Part shown: positions 15,061-22,203 of the stretch, one piece after another
Numbering within the stretch: position 1 is the first letter of the stretch
Layout: every line of letters begins with the position of its first letter
NCBI GenBank assembly: GCA_046723645.1
Contig: JBKOUY010000030.1
Span: 1 to 26,462, forward strand
DNA: 26,462 nt
Direction: 5' to 3'
From: DASQUK01 sp046723645
Lineage (GTDB): Bacteria; Actinomycetota; Acidimicrobiia; Acidimicrobiales; VFJN01
Notes under the pieces: generated by a model
Database searches by the model: none
Told to the model about the DNA's origin: nothing
Seen by the model: the letters and a program-made list of their open reading frames with translations, nothing else
Position numbers and translations under genes: made by a program

Positions 15061-15855
15061 TCAGCCGGACGTGCCGAACAGGCCGGCGAGCACGGGTTGG
15101 CCGTCGGGCGGCGCGTGAACTTCGAGGGCAACGCCCCGGGTGTCGATGGTCAGCGCGAACTCGAAGAAGCGGCAGCAGCCCTGCTCGGCCGCCGCGAGCC
15201 GGGCGATCTCGGCGACATCGGCACTGGACCGGAACTCGAGACGGAGACCGTCGGCCAGACCATGACGGGCGACCACGTGCCCGACCACGGCGTTCCACTC
15301 GTCGACGCGGCTCGACATCTCTCCGGCTCCGAGCGTGCACACGATGGGCACATCGCCGGTTGTGTCGTCGCCGGCGACGCTGGTGGCGTCGGCCTTGGCG
15401 ATGAGAGGCACCGCGGTCCCGGTCGACGCCGTGCCGGACGTGGTGGTGTCGGTCAGGCAGCCGCAGGTCTCGTCGCAGGGTCCATCCACCGGTGTGGCCG
15501 ACAGGGTGGCGACCGCGCGTTGGAGGTCGTCGGTGAGGGCCGTCAGCTCGGCGATCTGGCTGTGGGCGGCGTCGATCTTGGCTTCGACGGTCGAGCAGAG
15601 TCGTTCCTGAACCGTTGCGCAGCGGCCGCCGTCCCACGCCGTCGTGAGCTCGGCGATCTCGTCGAGGCTGCAACCGAGTTGCTTGGCTCTTGCGATGAAC
15701 CTCAGCCGCTCCAACGAGGCCTCGTCATAGAGCCGATAGCCCGCGCCGGTGCGGCTCGCGGGGGCGACGAGCCCGATGTCTTCGTAGTAGCGCAGCGTGG
15801 CGGCGCTGAACCCCGAACGCTGCGCCACCTCGGCGATCCGAAACGTCGTGGCCAT
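15061..15855 (-). CDS. MerR family metal-responsive regulator with cysteine-bearing C-terminal domain
   Basis: The 264-residue protein is about twice the length of a simple MerR. Residues 1-75 are the MerR winged helix (FRIAEVAQRSGFSAATLRYY, then GYRLYDEASLERLRFI). A dimerisation helix follows, with Cys79 at the place of the first mercury ligand of MerR and a CDETCGC cluster (127-133) where the other two ligands would be. After a Thr/Ser-rich linker, residues about 168-264 form a separate domain with Cys173 and a vicinal Cys227-Cys228 (AAAEQGCCRFFEFAL). This fits a sensor for Hg(II) or another soft metal with extra thiol sites. ATG 15855 coincides with the predicted transcription start. It heads the operon with the two small membrane-protein genes. 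Confidence 0.9.
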   Translation of the reverse strand: MATTFRIAEVAQRSGFSAATLRYYEDIGLVAPASRTGAGYRLYDEASLERLRFIARAKQLGCSLDEIAELTTAWDGGRCATVQERLCSTVEAKIDAAHSQIAELTALTDDLQRAVATLSATPVDGPCDETCGCLTDTTTSGTASTGTAVPLIAKADATSVAGDDTTGDVPIVCTLGAGEMSSRVDEWNAVVGHVVARHGLADGLRLEFRSSADVAEIARLAAAEQGCCRFFEFALTIDTRGVALEVHAPPDGQPVLAGLFGTSG

Positions 15856-15861
15856 GTAACG

Positions 15862-15893
15862 ACGGTAAACCTTCGAGTCGACATGAAGGTCAA
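15862..15893 (-). promoter_or_regulatory. MerR-type promoter and operator of the merR operon
   Basis: On the minus strand, -35 TTGACC (15893-15888) and -10 TACCGT (15867-15862) are separated by a 20-bp spacer, the overlong spacing typical of MerR-activated promoters. The spacer region contains the perfect inverted repeat ACCTTC (15869-15874) / GAAGGT (15885-15890) with 10 bases between arms. The -10 position puts +1 at 15855, the A of the merR ATG, so the mRNA is predicted leaderless and the operon autoregulated. Confidence 0.75.
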
Positions 15894-15948
15894 GCCGAAT
15901 TTCGCAAGGGTCGCAGCGGAGCCCGACCGACGTCGCCGCTGGCTCCAG

Positions 15949-16504
15949 CTACCGGCGGCTGACCCGGTAGCGCAAGTGCAGCACCCGGTCGCCCTGGATC
16001 ACCGTGTGCGGGTCCTCTAGCAGATGCTGCGTATCGACCGTCCCGAAGTACCGCTTGCCTGATCCGAAGACCACGGGCACGACGTCCATCGCCACCTCGT
16101 CGACCAGGCCGAGGGCGAGTGCCTGCCCGCCGACGTTGCCAGCCGCCACGGCGACGGTGCGGTCTCCTGCGAGCTCCTTGGCCTTGGCGATCGCCTGCGC
16201 CACGTCGTCTACGAAGTAGTAGGACGCCTCGGGATGCCAGCCGTCGGGCTTGGGCCGGTGCGACACAACGACCACGTGCTCGCCCGTCGGCGGTGACCCC
16301 TCCCCAGCCGTTGGTCATATCGAAGAGGTGGCGGCCGATCACCATCGACCCGATGCTCGTCCACATCGGTTTCACGTACGCCGCCGAGGCCTGCGACACC
16401 TTGAGCGTGCCACCGGGGGTCTCGAACAACTCGATGTCGCCGTTGACGTACCAGTCGAACAGCGGACCGACATGATCCTCGGCGTCTGCGATGAAGCCGT
16501 CCAC
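15949..16504 (-). pseudogene. Dihydrofolate reductase family (RibD C-terminal-like) gene, frameshifted
   Basis: The N-terminal part reads DGFIADAEDHVGPLFDWY in one frame up to a MTNGWGG motif, and the family's continuation (TGEHVVVVSHRPKPDGWHP, through VVPVVFGSGKRYF to the C-terminus) lies in another frame. One extra G in the G-rich run corresponding to plus-strand 16297-16300 accounts for the shift: removing it gives an uninterrupted protein. The 5' end is also poor: only GTG 16504 is available, which omits the first beta strand that precedes SLDGFIA in relatives, and it has no ribosome binding site. Intact relatives are NADPH-dependent reductases of unknown substrate. A homopolymer sequencing error could explain the shift but not the missing N-terminus. 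Confidence 0.75.
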
Positions 16505-16563
16505 CGATAGCGATGGCGTAGCCAGCGCAGGTAGTGGGTAGCCGAGCTTCGGAGGTCATGCAC

Positions 16564-16941
16564 ATGCCAACGAACAAGGAAGACCTGCCGGGCACATTGA
16601 AGCGCTCGCCCGAAAAGGCGCAGCGCACGTACGCGGAGGCACTGGATTCGGCGCACGAGCAATACGACGACGAGGAACGGGCCCACCGTGTGGCGTACTC
16701 GGCACTGAAGCACTCGTACGAGAAGTCTGGCGACCACTGGGAGCCCAAGGAGGAGAGGGGCCCGTCCGACCCGCAAGCCGAGGGCGGGCGGGACACCAGC
16801 CGGCCAACGGCCGGAGGCGTCGACGTCGAAGGGCACACCAAGCAGGAGCTCTACGAGCGCGCGAAGGAACTCGACATCCGTGGGCGCTCGTCGATGTCCA
16901 AGCTGGAGCTCGGCCAAGCGATCAGCCGCAGGCAGGACTGA
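16564..16941 (+). CDS. ChaB domain protein with C-terminal Rho N-terminal-like (SAP-like) domain
   Basis: The 125-residue protein has an N-terminal ChaB domain (about 5-60: LPGTLKRSPEKAQRTYAEAL, then AHRVAYSALKHSYEKSGDHW), a disordered, charged and Gly/Asp-rich linker, and a C-terminal helix-extended-loop-helix of the Rho N-terminal type (KQELYERAKELDIRGRSSMSKLELGQAI). The second motif normally binds nucleic acid. The two-domain combination is common in actinobacteria; its function is unknown despite the ChaB name from a cation-transport locus. ATG 16564 has GGAGG at 16551-16555, 8 bases upstream, better placed than ATG 16558. Its stop is 11 bases from the convergent transketolase stop. Confidence 0.85.
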   Translation: MPTNKEDLPGTLKRSPEKAQRTYAEALDSAHEQYDDEERAHRVAYSALKHSYEKSGDHWEPKEERGPSDPQAEGGRDTSRPTAGGVDVEGHTKQELYERAKELDIRGRSSMSKLELGQAISRRQD

Positions 16942-16952
16942 CGGCCCAGCAG

Positions 16953-18794
16953 CTAGCTGGCGCTTACGAGCTGACGGGCGCAGTTGGCGATTGACGTTGC
17001 ATTGATGCCGGCCGCTGCCAGCAGCTCGGCCGGCGTACCTGAGCCCGGCATGTCCCTCACCGCGAGCCGCACGACGCGGGGACGTCGATCGACGGCGGCC
17101 AGCGCCGCCGCCACAACGTCGCCGAGCCCGCCTTCGGGCCAGTGGTCCTCGACGGTGATCACCGGGCCACCCGTCTCGACGACGGCGATCCTGAGGGTGG
17201 CGACGTCGAACGGCTTGATCGAGTAGGCGTCGATCACCCGGACGTGGACGCCGTCGCTCGCGAGGCGGTCGGCCGCCTCCAGCGCCTCGTGGACCGTCAC
17301 GCCTGCGGCAACGACCACCACCCCGTCGTCGGGGGCCGACCGCAGCACCCGGCTGCCTCCGATCTCGAAGCGCTCACCCGGCTGGTAGATCACCGGCGTG
17401 GCACCGCGCAGCGTGCGGAGGTAGGCGATGCCGGGATGGTCGGCCATGGCGACCACGAGCCGGGCGGCCTGGTTGGCGTCGCAGGGATGCAGCACAACGC
17501 TGCCGTGGACGGCCCGGAGCATCGCGATGTCCTCCAGGCCCATCTGCGAGGGACCGTCTTCGCCGATCGACACGCCGGCGTGCGACCCGCACAGGCACAT
17601 GTGGGCCCGACTGACCGCGGCCATGCGGATGAAGTCGTAGGCACGTGTCAGGAACGCCGCGAACGTCGACACGAACGGCAGCCAACCGCGGATCTGCAGC
17701 CCTACCGCGGCGGCGACCATCTGCTGCTCGGCGATGTACATCTCGAAGTACCGCTCGGGGTGCGCCTTGGCGAAGATCTCGGCGTAGGTCGAGTTGCTCA
17801 CCTCGCCGTCGAGGGCGACAACTTCGCCCCGGGCCCGGCCCAGCGCCGCCAGAGCCTCGCCGTATGCCTTACGGGTGGCGACCTCGTCGCCGACCTCCCA
17901 GGTGGGCAGGTCCAGCTCGCCGCCGTTGAACCGGAACGGAGCCTCGTTCGACGCCGGCCGGGCGACCTGCACCCGCAGGTTGCGGGTGCCGCCCAGCGCG
18001 GCGATCGCCGCCTCGGGATCCGCCAGCGGCTTGCCGTGAGCGCCATCGGCGTTCTCCACGTCGGCGACCCCCTTGCCCTTCACCGTACGGGCGACGACCA
18101 CCGTCGGCCGGCCCACCGTGGCGATCGCGTCGGCGTAGGCGGCGTCGATGGCGGCCACGTCGTGGCCGTCGATCGCCACCGCGTGCCAACCCAGGACCCG
18201 GGCCCGTTGGACGTAGCTCGTCAGGTCCCAGCCGTGCATCGTCTCGCCACGCTGGCCGAGCCGGTTGACGTCCACGATCGCCGTCAAGTTGTCGAGGCCC
18301 TCGTGCCCTGCGTGCTCGAATGCCTCCCACATGGAGCCCTCGGCCATCTCGCTGTCACCGCACAACACCCACACGTGGTAGCCGAGGCGGTCGAGCCGCT
18401 TGCCCGCGAGGGCGAGTCCCACACCCACGGGGAGCCCCTGGCCAAGGGAGCCGGTGGCCACGTCGATCCACGGCAGCGCCGGCGTCGGGTGGCCCTCCAG
18501 CCGGCTGCCGAACCGCCGGAAGGTCAGCAGCTCGTCATCGGTTACGGCGCCCATGGCCTTGAGAACGGCGTAGAGCAGGGGTGACGCGTGGCCCTTCGAG
18601 AAGATGAGGTGGTCGTTGTTGGGATCCTCAGGGGAGGCGACGTCGTAGCGAAGTCGGCGAGCGATCACCACCGCCATCAGGTCGGCGGCAGACATAGACG
18701 AGGTGGGGTGGCCTGAACCGGCCGCCGCCGAGGCCCGCACCGAGTCGACACGCAGCTGCTGGCCCAGCTCTCGCAGGTACTCGAGGTCGTCCAT
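16953..18794 (-). CDS. tkt: Transketolase
   Basis: The 613-residue protein carries both halves of transketolase in one chain. It has the substrate-phosphate and thiamine diphosphate landmarks: SGHP (27-30), FSKGHASPLLYAVL (65-78), the metal/ThDP motif GDSEMAEGSMWEAFEHA through DVN (146-177), and the catalytic-glutamate segment FEMYIAEQQMVAAAVGL in the Pyr domain, followed by a C-terminal transketolase domain. GDSE replaces the more usual GDGE and is tolerated in the family. It exchanges two-carbon units, forming sedoheptulose 7-phosphate from ribose 5-phosphate and xylulose 5-phosphate. ATG 18794 has a near-perfect GGAGGTGA 2 bases ahead; the longer frame to 18860 is therefore unlikely. It is divergent from the heptose operon, whose first substrate is the product of this enzyme. 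Confidence 0.93.
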   Translation of the reverse strand: MDDLEYLRELGQQLRVDSVRASAAAGSGHPTSSMSAADLMAVVIARRLRYDVASPEDPNNDHLIFSKGHASPLLYAVLKAMGAVTDDELLTFRRFGSRLEGHPTPALPWIDVATGSLGQGLPVGVGLALAGKRLDRLGYHVWVLCGDSEMAEGSMWEAFEHAGHEGLDNLTAIVDVNRLGQRGETMHGWDLTSYVQRARVLGWHAVAIDGHDVAAIDAAYADAIATVGRPTVVVARTVKGKGVADVENADGAHGKPLADPEAAIAALGGTRNLRVQVARPASNEAPFRFNGGELDLPTWEVGDEVATRKAYGEALAALGRARGEVVALDGEVSNSTYAEIFAKAHPERYFEMYIAEQQMVAAAVGLQIRGWLPFVSTFAAFLTRAYDFIRMAAVSRAHMCLCGSHAGVSIGEDGPSQMGLEDIAMLRAVHGSVVLHPCDANQAARLVVAMADHPGIAYLRTLRGATPVIYQPGERFEIGGSRVLRSAPDDGVVVVAAGVTVHEALEAADRLASDGVHVRVIDAYSIKPFDVATLRIAVVETGGPVITVEDHWPEGGLGDVVAAALAAVDRRPRVVRLAVRDMPGSGTPAELLAAAGINATSIANCARQLVSAS

Positions 18795-19160
18795 CGTCAC
18801 CTCCGGGCGTCCGTTCCCAGACCTCCCTACCCCAGGCGACGGCGAAGAAGAACTTCCCATCGAGCCGCTGCGAATCCCCGGCCCCGGTGCCCGCCCCTAC
18901 GTCCGAGGAAGGCACCCAGCCGCCGCCCTGGGGCTGTCAAGCATCTCTTGACGACCGCACGTCAGCTGATCTCCGCTGTTCACCCGGAACGCATTGGCTC
19001 TGAGTCGTTGATCATGACTGGTCGATGATGCGGGGCGACGACCTGAACACATGGGCCTCACACGCATCCGGGCACGAGCGGATGGATGATCCCGGAGCGA
19101 TCGAGCGGCATCGTCCCATCGATGCGGGTGAGCAGCCGTCCCGAGGGGTAGGCCTCCGCC
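18795..19160. other. Divergent intergenic region between transketolase and heptose operon
   Basis: About 366 bp without a supported gene, expected to hold promoters for both directions. A plus-strand TTGACG (18948-18953) is a -35 candidate but has no good -10 at normal spacing. GCATCG and CGATGC form a short 6-bp inverted repeat with a 6-base spacer just upstream of hldE. Nothing else is convincing; the length itself, compared with other gaps here, suggests regulation. Confidence 0.4.
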
Positions 19161-20555
19161 GTGACCAGCCCGCGAGCGTCGCGTCCCGCTGTGTGCGTCG
19201 TCGGTGACGCGCTGCTCGACATCGATTGGGTGGGCGACGTGAGCCGCGTGTGCCGGGACGCACCCGCGCCGGTGCTCGATACCCCGTGCGAGCAGGCCCG
19301 GCCCGGAGGCGCTGCCCTCGCCGCGTGCCTGGCGGCGAGGCAGGGTGCCGACGTCACCCTGGTGACCTGCCTTGGCATCGACGACGCCGGGCGGCGGCTG
19401 GCCGGGTTGCTGCGCGAGGCCGAAGTGGAGCTGGTCGACCTCGGGCTTGGAGGGCCGATGCCCGTCAAGCTCCGCCTGCGCGCCGACGGCCACTCGATCG
19501 CTCGCGTCGACCAGGCGGCTACGCCCGTGCTGGCACCCGGTCGGTGGACCGCGGGCGCCGCGGCCGCGGTGGCTGGTGCCGACGTGATCCACGTCGCTGA
19601 TTACGGGCGAGGCCTCGCGGCCCTTCCCGAAGTGGCGGCGGCCACCCGCGCCCTGCCCACCGTCTGGGACCCCCACCCCGGCGGACCCCGCCCTCCGGCG
19701 ACCGCCGCCCTGGTTACGCCCAACCTGGCCGAGGCGCAGCACCTGGCCGGGCACCACGGACCTGTCCCCACCCGCCTCCCCGAAGTGGTCGACCTGGCCA
19801 CCGCGGTGACCCAGGTTGTAGGTGCGCCCACCTCGGTGACGGCCGGTGCGCTCGGCGCGGTCCTCGCCGATGGCGCCGGGCCGCCGGCGGTGGTGCCCGC
19901 CGTCTCCGCCCCGGGCGACGCGTGCGGGGCCGGCGACCAGTTCGCGGCGACCGCTGCGGTCTGCCTCGCCCGAGGCCTGTCCGTGCTGCAGGCGGTCGAG
20001 GCTGGGGGCGCCGCGGCTGCGGCCTTCGTGGCCGCAGGCGGCGCGGGCCCGGCGCTGGACCGCACGCCCGGCGTTGTGCCGCTGCCCGGCCGCCACGGCA
20101 CGGGTGACGCGGTCACCACGGCCCGGGCGGTACGCCGGGCCGGCGGGGTCGTGGTGGGAGCGGGCGGCTGCTTCGACGTGCTCCACGCCGGCCATGTCCA
20201 ACTGTTGGAAAGCGCTCGCCGCCTCGGCGACCACCTGGTGGTGTGCCTCAACGGCGACGACTCGGTCCGCCGACTGAAGGGCCCGGGCCGGCCGCTCAAC
20301 CCGGCCGAGGACCGGATGGCGGTGCTGTCCAGCCTGGCCTGCGTCGATGGCGTGGTGGTGTTCGACGACGACACCCCGTCCCGTGCCCTCGCCACGTTCC
20401 GCCCGCACCTCTTCGTCAAGGGCGCCGACTACCAGGGTGCCGACCTGGATGAGGCCGAGGTCCTGGCCGGGTGGGGCGGCCACGTGGTGCTGCTGCCGCT
20501 CATGGCCGGCCACTCCACGACGCACATCATCCGGGTCGCCCGGGCCGCTGGGTGA
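19161..20555 (+). CDS. hldE: Bifunctional heptose-7-phosphate kinase / heptose-1-phosphate adenylyltransferase
   Basis: The 464-residue protein has the HldE two-domain order. Residues 1-305 are a PfkB kinase: GDALLDIDW (15-23), the GG of PGGAALAACL (49-50) and the anion-hole/catalytic motif GDACGAGDQF with Asp259 as base. Residues about 328-464 are a nucleotidyltransferase with GGCFDVLHAGHVQLLESA containing HxGH (342-345), LKGPGRPLNPAEDRM and the closing HSTTHII, all matching E. coli HldE. It phosphorylates D-glycero-D-manno-heptose 7-phosphate at C1 (beta anomer) and later joins the 1-phosphate to AMP, giving ADP-heptose. GTG 19161 is used; a GAGGGG stands about 14 bases upstream. It is the first gene of a seven-gene plus-strand operon. 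Confidence 0.93.
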   Translation: MTSPRASRPAVCVVGDALLDIDWVGDVSRVCRDAPAPVLDTPCEQARPGGAALAACLAARQGADVTLVTCLGIDDAGRRLAGLLREAEVELVDLGLGGPMPVKLRLRADGHSIARVDQAATPVLAPGRWTAGAAAAVAGADVIHVADYGRGLAALPEVAAATRALPTVWDPHPGGPRPPATAALVTPNLAEAQHLAGHHGPVPTRLPEVVDLATAVTQVVGAPTSVTAGALGAVLADGAGPPAVVPAVSAPGDACGAGDQFAATAAVCLARGLSVLQAVEAGGAAAAAFVAAGGAGPALDRTPGVVPLPGRHGTGDAVTTARAVRRAGGVVVGAGGCFDVLHAGHVQLLESARRLGDHLVVCLNGDDSVRRLKGPGRPLNPAEDRMAVLSSLACVDGVVVFDDDTPSRALATFRPHLFVKGADYQGADLDEAEVLAGWGGHVVLLPLMAGHSTTHIIRVARAAG

Positions 20556-20559
20556 AGAA

Positions 20560-20592
20560 CCGCTTCTCCCCGTATAGCGCCATGAGAAGTGG
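20560..20592 (+). promoter_or_regulatory. Hairpin between hldE and gmhB
   Basis: CCGCTTCTC (20560-20568) pairs with GAGAAGTGG (20584-20592) over nine positions with one G-U pair, enclosing a 15-base loop. It fills the only sizeable gap in the operon. It could attenuate transcription, mark an RNA processing site or tune the gmhB start; TATAGC in the loop (20573-20578) might instead be an internal -10 box. Confidence 0.4.
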
Positions 20593-20605
20593 GTAGCCGG
20601 GAAAG

Positions 20606-21151
20606 GTGGTCGCGAGCCGGTTCCCCCTCGGCGTCGTCTGCGACCGCGATGGCACGCTGGTCGAGGACGTGCCCTACAACGGCGATCCAGGCCGGGTACG
20701 GCCGCTGCCCGGCGTGGCCGAGGGGCTGGCCCGGCTGCGCGCCGCCGGCATCGCGCTGGCCATCGCCTCCAACCAGAGCGGCGTGGCCCGCGGGCGGCTG
20801 ACGGCCGGCGACGTCGCGGCGGTGAACGAGCGGGTCGACGAGCTCCTGGGGCCATTCGGCGCCGTGGTGTGGTGCCCCCACAGCCCCGACGATGGCTGCG
20901 GCTGCCGCAAGCCCGCCCCTGGCCTGGTGTTGGTGGCCGCCGACCGGCTCGGGGTGGCGCCGGACGCATGCGCGGTGATCGGCGACATCGGGGCCGACGT
21001 CGACGCGGCCGAAGCCGCCGGGGCGCTCGGCATCCTGGTCCCGACCGCTCGCACCCGGCGTGCCGAGGTGGCAGCCGCCCGGCACGTTGCCCCCAACTTC
21101 CTCGCCGCGGCCGACGGGCTGCTGGCGGGCGACCTCCGGCGGGCGTCATGA
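20606..21151 (+). CDS. gmhB: D-glycero-D-manno-heptose 1,7-bisphosphate phosphatase (HAD-IIIA)
   Basis: The 181-residue protein has all HAD motifs of GmhB: DRDGT (13-17, nucleophile and acid Asp), SNQSG (55-59), Lys102 in CRKP, and GDIGADVDAA (126-135). Between motifs II and III is the GmhB zinc loop, Cys90-x-His92 with Cys98-x-Cys100, as in the E. coli enzyme. It removes the C7 phosphate from heptose 1,7-bisphosphate, the step between the two activities of HldE. GTG 20606 is the only start that keeps the strand before DRDGT; its ribosome binding site is weak. Its stop overlaps the next ATG by four bases (21148-21151). Confidence 0.92.
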   Translation: MVASRFPLGVVCDRDGTLVEDVPYNGDPGRVRPLPGVAEGLARLRAAGIALAIASNQSGVARGRLTAGDVAAVNERVDELLGPFGAVVWCPHSPDDGCGCRKPAPGLVLVAADRLGVAPDACAVIGDIGADVDAAEAAGALGILVPTARTRRAEVAAARHVAPNFLAAADGLLAGDLRRAS

Positions 21152-22203
21152 CCGGCTCCGTCCTGATCGCCCGCTTGGACAACTGCGGCGACGTCCTGCT
21201 GGCCGGGCCGGCCGTCCGGGCCGCGGCCGCCGGCGGGCGGCCCGTCGTGCTGCTGTGCGGGCCCCGGGGACGGCCGGCCGCCGAGCTGCTGCCCCGCGTG
21301 TCCGCCATCATCGAGTGGCGGGCACCGTGGATCGAGCCCGATCCGATGCCCGTGAATCCCGGCGACGCGCGCGACCTGGTCGCCGCCGTCCGCTCCCACG
21401 GCGTGGGCGAGGCCGCCATCCTCGCCTCGTCCCACCAGAGCCCTCTGCCCCTCGCACTCCTGCTGCGGTGGGCCGGGGTGAGCCGCATCGCCGCCGTGTG
21501 TCACGACCACGCCGGATCGCTGCTCGACGTGCGGATCCCCGGAGATCCCGACCTCCACGAGGTGCAGCGGGGCCTGGCGGTCACCGAGGCACTGGGCCAC
21601 CGCTCCCCCGTCGATGACCGTCTGGCCGTTCGGCTCGGCGCCGACCCGGTAGGCGGCCTGGAGCCCCGGGCCCGCGCCCTCGTGGTCGGCGGCGCCCCCT
21701 ATGTCGTGGTACACCCCGGCGCCAGCGCTGCCGCGCGTACCCTGGCACCCCTTCAGTGGCGCGATGTCACCCGCAGTGTGGCCATGTCCGGACGCCTCGT
21801 GGTCGTGACCGGGACGCGGGCCGAGGCCGAACTGACGGCGCTCGTCGCCGGCCGCCAGCAGGGCGTTCTGGACCTAACCGACCGCCTCGACTTCCGCCAG
21901 CTCGCCACGGTCGTGGCCGCAGCCGGGTCGGTGGTGAGTGGTAACACGGGGCCCGCGCACTTGGCTGCGGCCGTGGGCACCCCAGTGGTCGTCGCGTTCC
22001 CGCCCACCGTGCCCCTGGCCCGCTGGCGGCCGTGGCGAGTCCCCCATGAGGTGCTGGGCGACCAGGACGTCGCCTGCGCCGGGTGCCGGAGCCGGATATG
22101 CCCGCTCGCCGACCAACGCTGCGTGACCCATGTGACCGGCGCCGATGTGGTGGCCGCCCTGGACCGGCTCGACCCGGTTCTCATGCGAGGAGTCCCCTCG
22201 TGA
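21148..22203 (+). CDS. Glycosyltransferase family 9 (ADP-heptose:heptosyltransferase-like)
   Basis: The 351-residue protein has the GT9 plan: an N-terminal Rossmann start (VLIARLDNCGDVLLAGPAV, like the RxDxxGDxxxxxP of heptosyltransferases), a middle VVVHPGASAAARTLAPLQWRD segment and the C-terminal nucleotide-sugar motif SGNTGPAHLAAAVGTPVV. A cysteine group CAGCRSRICPLADQRC near the end is also found in several GT9 proteins. GT9 enzymes move heptose from ADP-heptose in LPS core assembly; here the donor made by the same operon fits, while the acceptor is unknown. ATG 21148 overlaps the gmhB stop. The longer open frame from 20869 is in a gmhB shadow and is not used. Confidence 0.9.
   Translation: MTGSVLIARLDNCGDVLLAGPAVRAAAAGGRPVVLLCGPRGRPAAELLPRVSAIIEWRAPWIEPDPMPVNPGDARDLVAAVRSHGVGEAAILASSHQSPLPLALLLRWAGVSRIAAVCHDHAGSLLDVRIPGDPDLHEVQRGLAVTEALGHRSPVDDRLAVRLGADPVGGLEPRARALVVGGAPYVVVHPGASAAARTLAPLQWRDVTRSVAMSGRLVVVTGTRAEAELTALVAGRQQGVLDLTDRLDFRQLATVVAAAGSVVSGNTGPAHLAAAVGTPVVVAFPPTVPLARWRPWRVPHEVLGDQDVACAGCRSRICPLADQRCVTHVTGADVVAALDRLDPVLMRGVPS

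Noticed and set aside
20869..21147. Upstream extension of the GT9 frame over gmhB
   Set aside because: The extra residues are arginine/glycine-rich shadow sequence over the GmhB motifs; ATG 21148 starts a typical GT9 N-terminus.
18897..21488. 863-codon minus-strand open frame opposite hldE, gmhB and the GT9 gene
   Set aside because: Its translation has no domain pattern and is Arg/Pro/Gly/Ala-rich, as expected for the complement of GC-rich genes.
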